From Pelecanus crispus (taxonomy: Eukaryota; Chordata; Aves; Pelecaniformes; Pelecanidae), in contig NC_134648.1 of assembly GCF_030463565.1 (NCBI RefSeq), forward strand, positions 11,573,806-11,637,805: a stretch of 64,000 bases of DNA, given 5' to 3'. The notes beneath the pieces are model-generated. The model saw only the letters and a program-made list of their open reading frames with translations. It searched no databases and was not told the DNA's origin. Below are positions 61,146 to 64,000 of this stretch, piece by piece. Numbering within the stretch: the first letter of the stretch is position 1; every line of letters starts with the position of its first letter. The position numbers and the translations under genes are program-made.

Positions 61146-64000
61146 AGATTACAATAAGCCACTTAAGTAGTATTATACACAAATTAACTGCTTGCAAAGT
61201 ATACTGTAACTGGGTTGCCCAAAAGGACGGGGAAAAGAAAAGGTCCAAGAAACAAAATAACCGAAATAATCCCTTTGGATGCTAATGAGCAAACAATTAC
61301 AATGACTCATTGAAGTTATATCATAACGATACTTCCAAAGAAAAGAACTTTTGTGCATTGTATTAAAAAAACAACAATAAAATGATCCCAGATTGAAGCA
61401 ATACCACAATTTAATTTATACAGCAAAAGGGAAATGACCTAATAGTAGCATGGAAAGACATTCTCCTCATGTCAAGTCTTAACTTTTTGGGTTTTATCCC
61501 AGCTTCAGCTATAAAGAAAACAACGAAAAAGACCCATAGACACATCTGGTTCAAAAGTCTTCATTGACACTAATGCAATGCATTGGATTCTGTTTGGCAG
61601 CTCTTCATACTGGGAAATATTCCACATAAGCAATGTTTATTAATTTTCTTCTTCTGAGTTTTTAAAAACACAGACAGAGCATATTTCAAAGAGCGAGAAG
61701 ACTGATCCAGAGATCTCTCTGAATATTCATTAATTAATATTTTGTCAGTGTCAGTTGTCTCAACAAAAGAAGGTTTTATAATTTACTCTAAGCCATTTAA
61801 TTAAAATTTAAATGTTACAAAAATACATGGAAATTTTTTGCTCCATTGTAATTATATTATTTTCTACTTACTCTAAACTGTATTTTACTGCAACCAAAAA
61901 TGCATTTCAAAACAAACAGCAATTTTTAGGCTTCAGGATATACAAAGAAATCCCCACAGGAAAAAAAATCCCCAAACTTGACCTTTGCTATGTCTCTGGA
62001 TCAGCTACAGATGTTTAGTAGATTATACAAAACCCTAGATGTCCTTAATCTGACATTCCTTTTTTTTTCCCCCCTGCTATGATAGGAACTCTTAGTAACT
62101 TATCTGCAAAGACCCCATGCGACTTCCATGTGCATATGTAATTGCTGTGTTGTTTTCCAAGGTAGTTGCAATTTTTCAGTGACATGAGCATTTCAGAAAG
62201 GAGAAGACTCTTACCCAACGCTACTGACAGAAAGTCTGATTTGGACAGGAATCCTTCAAATACACAGACAATGGGCTGGCTGACCTGTCATGCATGATGG
62301 ATGAGTTAAGGGGATTAAAACCACTATTTGCATTAGAATAGATAAAAATTAGCAAAATAGAATTTCTCAGTAGGTGGCTTCAGTTCTGTTTGTTCTCTTA
62401 GGCAAAATGAAGTTCATTTTTAAAGGAATTATGGTTGTTTAAGTAACGCTCATTTGCAGAGGAGAAATTTTGGATGCCAGTTTGCTTTCTATTGTTTATT
62501 CTTTAAGAAATCCACTTTAACTATCACTACAACAGTATCCTTTTTCCCCCCCGTTTAATATTAAAACATTACACAACTACAATGTTCTAACCACTTTAAA
62601 CTGTATGTATATCTTAATGCTTACATGTTTCTAAGCTGTATATAACCAAAAAAAGTGTTTTGAGTTCAGAGGGAGATGATCAAAAAGACCAAAAAATTAC
62701 TTTAAATTGTGTATTGATGCTTCACTGAGGTTCTGAGTACGAGCCTGGGACTCAAGAACTGTAAGAGGCAGATGCTTGAAATGCTGCACGTTTCTTCTTG
62801 ATTTATATTGCACACAGTGATGGTACTTAAAAGACTCAGAAATGGCTGCACAAAGTAACATAACGGAAGACTCGCCTTACAGAACAGCATTGTATTGTTT
62901 ATACAATATAAGTTTGAAAGAAATCTGTATGAACAAGTCAGTGCACACAAGTAGGCAAACAGATGTAGAAACTCCAGAAACATCCACGGACCATCTCCCC
63001 TCAGTCCTGCAGAGAGCAACCAAGATTTGTCTGTCAAACTAAGAGTTGTAAAAGTAATGGAAGTCCCACTCTTTGTGAGGCTCACACATCCAATTTGCAG
63101 ACAGCAAGCAGCCTCCAGAAAATCCAGCACATTTTTAAAAAGATGTCCGTGTAGTGCCAAATATGTTTTTGAACTCCTCGCCCATTTTAACGGTGGACTG
63201 CAGTCAGGCTGGTGATATATTCCACTATGCCCCACAGCAGCATTAATAAAGAGCAAAGCTGAGGCATTAAGGAGGTAAATTTCTTCCACTGACGACATTA
63301 CAAACGGGAAAAGCTGTGACATGATTTCTCAACTCAGCATTTACTATAATGAGATTTTAAGGGAGCAGGTCACTTCTCTCGCTCAGTGATGAGGGTTCTG
63401 GCCAGATCCAGAGGCTGCCTAGAACAGGTCAATGCCAGAGCCCGCAGCCGGGTACAGGATCCCAACATACGGCTCCTGGGGAGGGGGCGTTCACCTGCAG
63501 GCGAGGGAGGACCCTGTGAGCTGCCTTCATTTGCAGCTCCACAGACCCTGCGCTGGCATTTTGTGCAGCTCTTTGCACAAACTGTTTATTTAGCTTATGA
63601 ATTATTTGGTGTCTGTGTCCCATGCAGTTAAGATGCTTTATTTTCACAGCAGGTGCAAAGAGGTATTTAAATTTGCATTATGTCCAGGGTATTTGGACTC
63701 AGTTTGTGTTAGATGACAGCTTCTGACAGCAGATGGGCCAAGTGGAGAAACGTTTGACCGGCATATGAAAGAGCTTGGGATACATCCAACACTAACCTTG
63801 GTTTCCAAGTTATTTCACAAGCACGAAGTAACATTTTGTGGAGATTTTATAGCTAACAATGTCGTTCTAGCTTACAGTACAATAAATAGTTTGCTCCAAT
63901 TATGAACCCACAAGAGAGACCCACAACATACTTGAGCTACAGGGTAAGTAATTTCTTGCAAACCTGGACCCAAAACATGCTTAAAATTGGGACTCCTTTA

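Larger units (their letters stand above)
52901..64000 (-). other. TEAD1: Part of a large upstream TEAD1 intron (open at the window edge)
   Basis: No exon matching the start of the TEA domain (the region ending SDEGKMY) was found on the minus strand here, so this is intron over its whole length. It contains AC/GT repeats, C- and G-homopolymer tracts, CpG-rich patches at 57.0-57.78 and 58.23-58.63 kb and an unexplained 206-codon frame at 62702-63322. Confidence 0.75.

Noticed and set aside
52901..64000. Search for the first TEA-domain exon (region ending SDEGKMY) and the start codon
   Set aside because: No sequence on the minus strand fits in any frame; the exon must lie outside the window.

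Overview
The window is vertebrate nuclear DNA, almost certainly from a bird. It is AT-leaning, has no dense gene packing and has no bacterial-style ORFs. It carries several CR1 retroposons with the typical avian 3' end (ATTCTATG repeats, 'GGTTGGACT..GATGATCTTA..GGTC'). I cannot name the species from the sequence.

The only protein-coding gene I can support is TEAD1 (TEF-1), the TEA-domain transcription factor that binds YAP/TAZ at the end of the Hippo pathway. It runs on the minus strand, so its 3' end is on the left. The window holds the C-terminal 359 codons: the second half of the TEA DNA-binding domain (52836-52900, then 49857-49919 or 50008-50070), the linker (40035-40169, 39797-39843, 38788-38849) and the whole YAP-binding domain (36669-36793, 24152-24325, 12396-12536, 10761-10913, 9639-9752). 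Every exon joins in frame with GT/AG borders. The sum is 359 residues, which with the 67 residues missing upstream equals the 426 residues of mammalian TEAD1 (from memory). The first TEA exon and the promoter lie beyond position 64000.

Two features go beyond the standard gene model. First, the 63-nt exon encoding the recognition helix is present twice in tandem, 88 bp apart. Both copies are intact, flanked by splice sites and start with VSSHIQVLAR. One ends RKSRDFHSKLK (canonical TEAD1) and the other KKVREIQAAIK. Second, a 12-nt microexon (41361-41372, VTSM) with good splice sites sits just before the linker exon. Together these can change the end of the TEA domain without changing frame. The alternative exon removes the Ser102 equivalent, and exon B plus the microexon gives an arrangement resembling what I recall of the paralogue TEAD3.

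Layout: 1-3854 downstream flank; about 3855-9638 long 3' UTR; 9639-52900 coding exons and introns; 52901-64000 part of a large upstream intron. The introns hold a nested CR1 cluster near 15.4-15.9 kb, an ancient CR1-like piece at 16.3-16.8 kb, a MIR-like SINE at 22.55 kb, ancient sauropsid-type repeat fragments, a CTCF-like motif at 23.85 kb, and CpG-rich patches near 31 kb and 58.4 kb that could be internal regulatory elements. I saw no RNA genes or CRISPR arrays and recognised no viral sequence.
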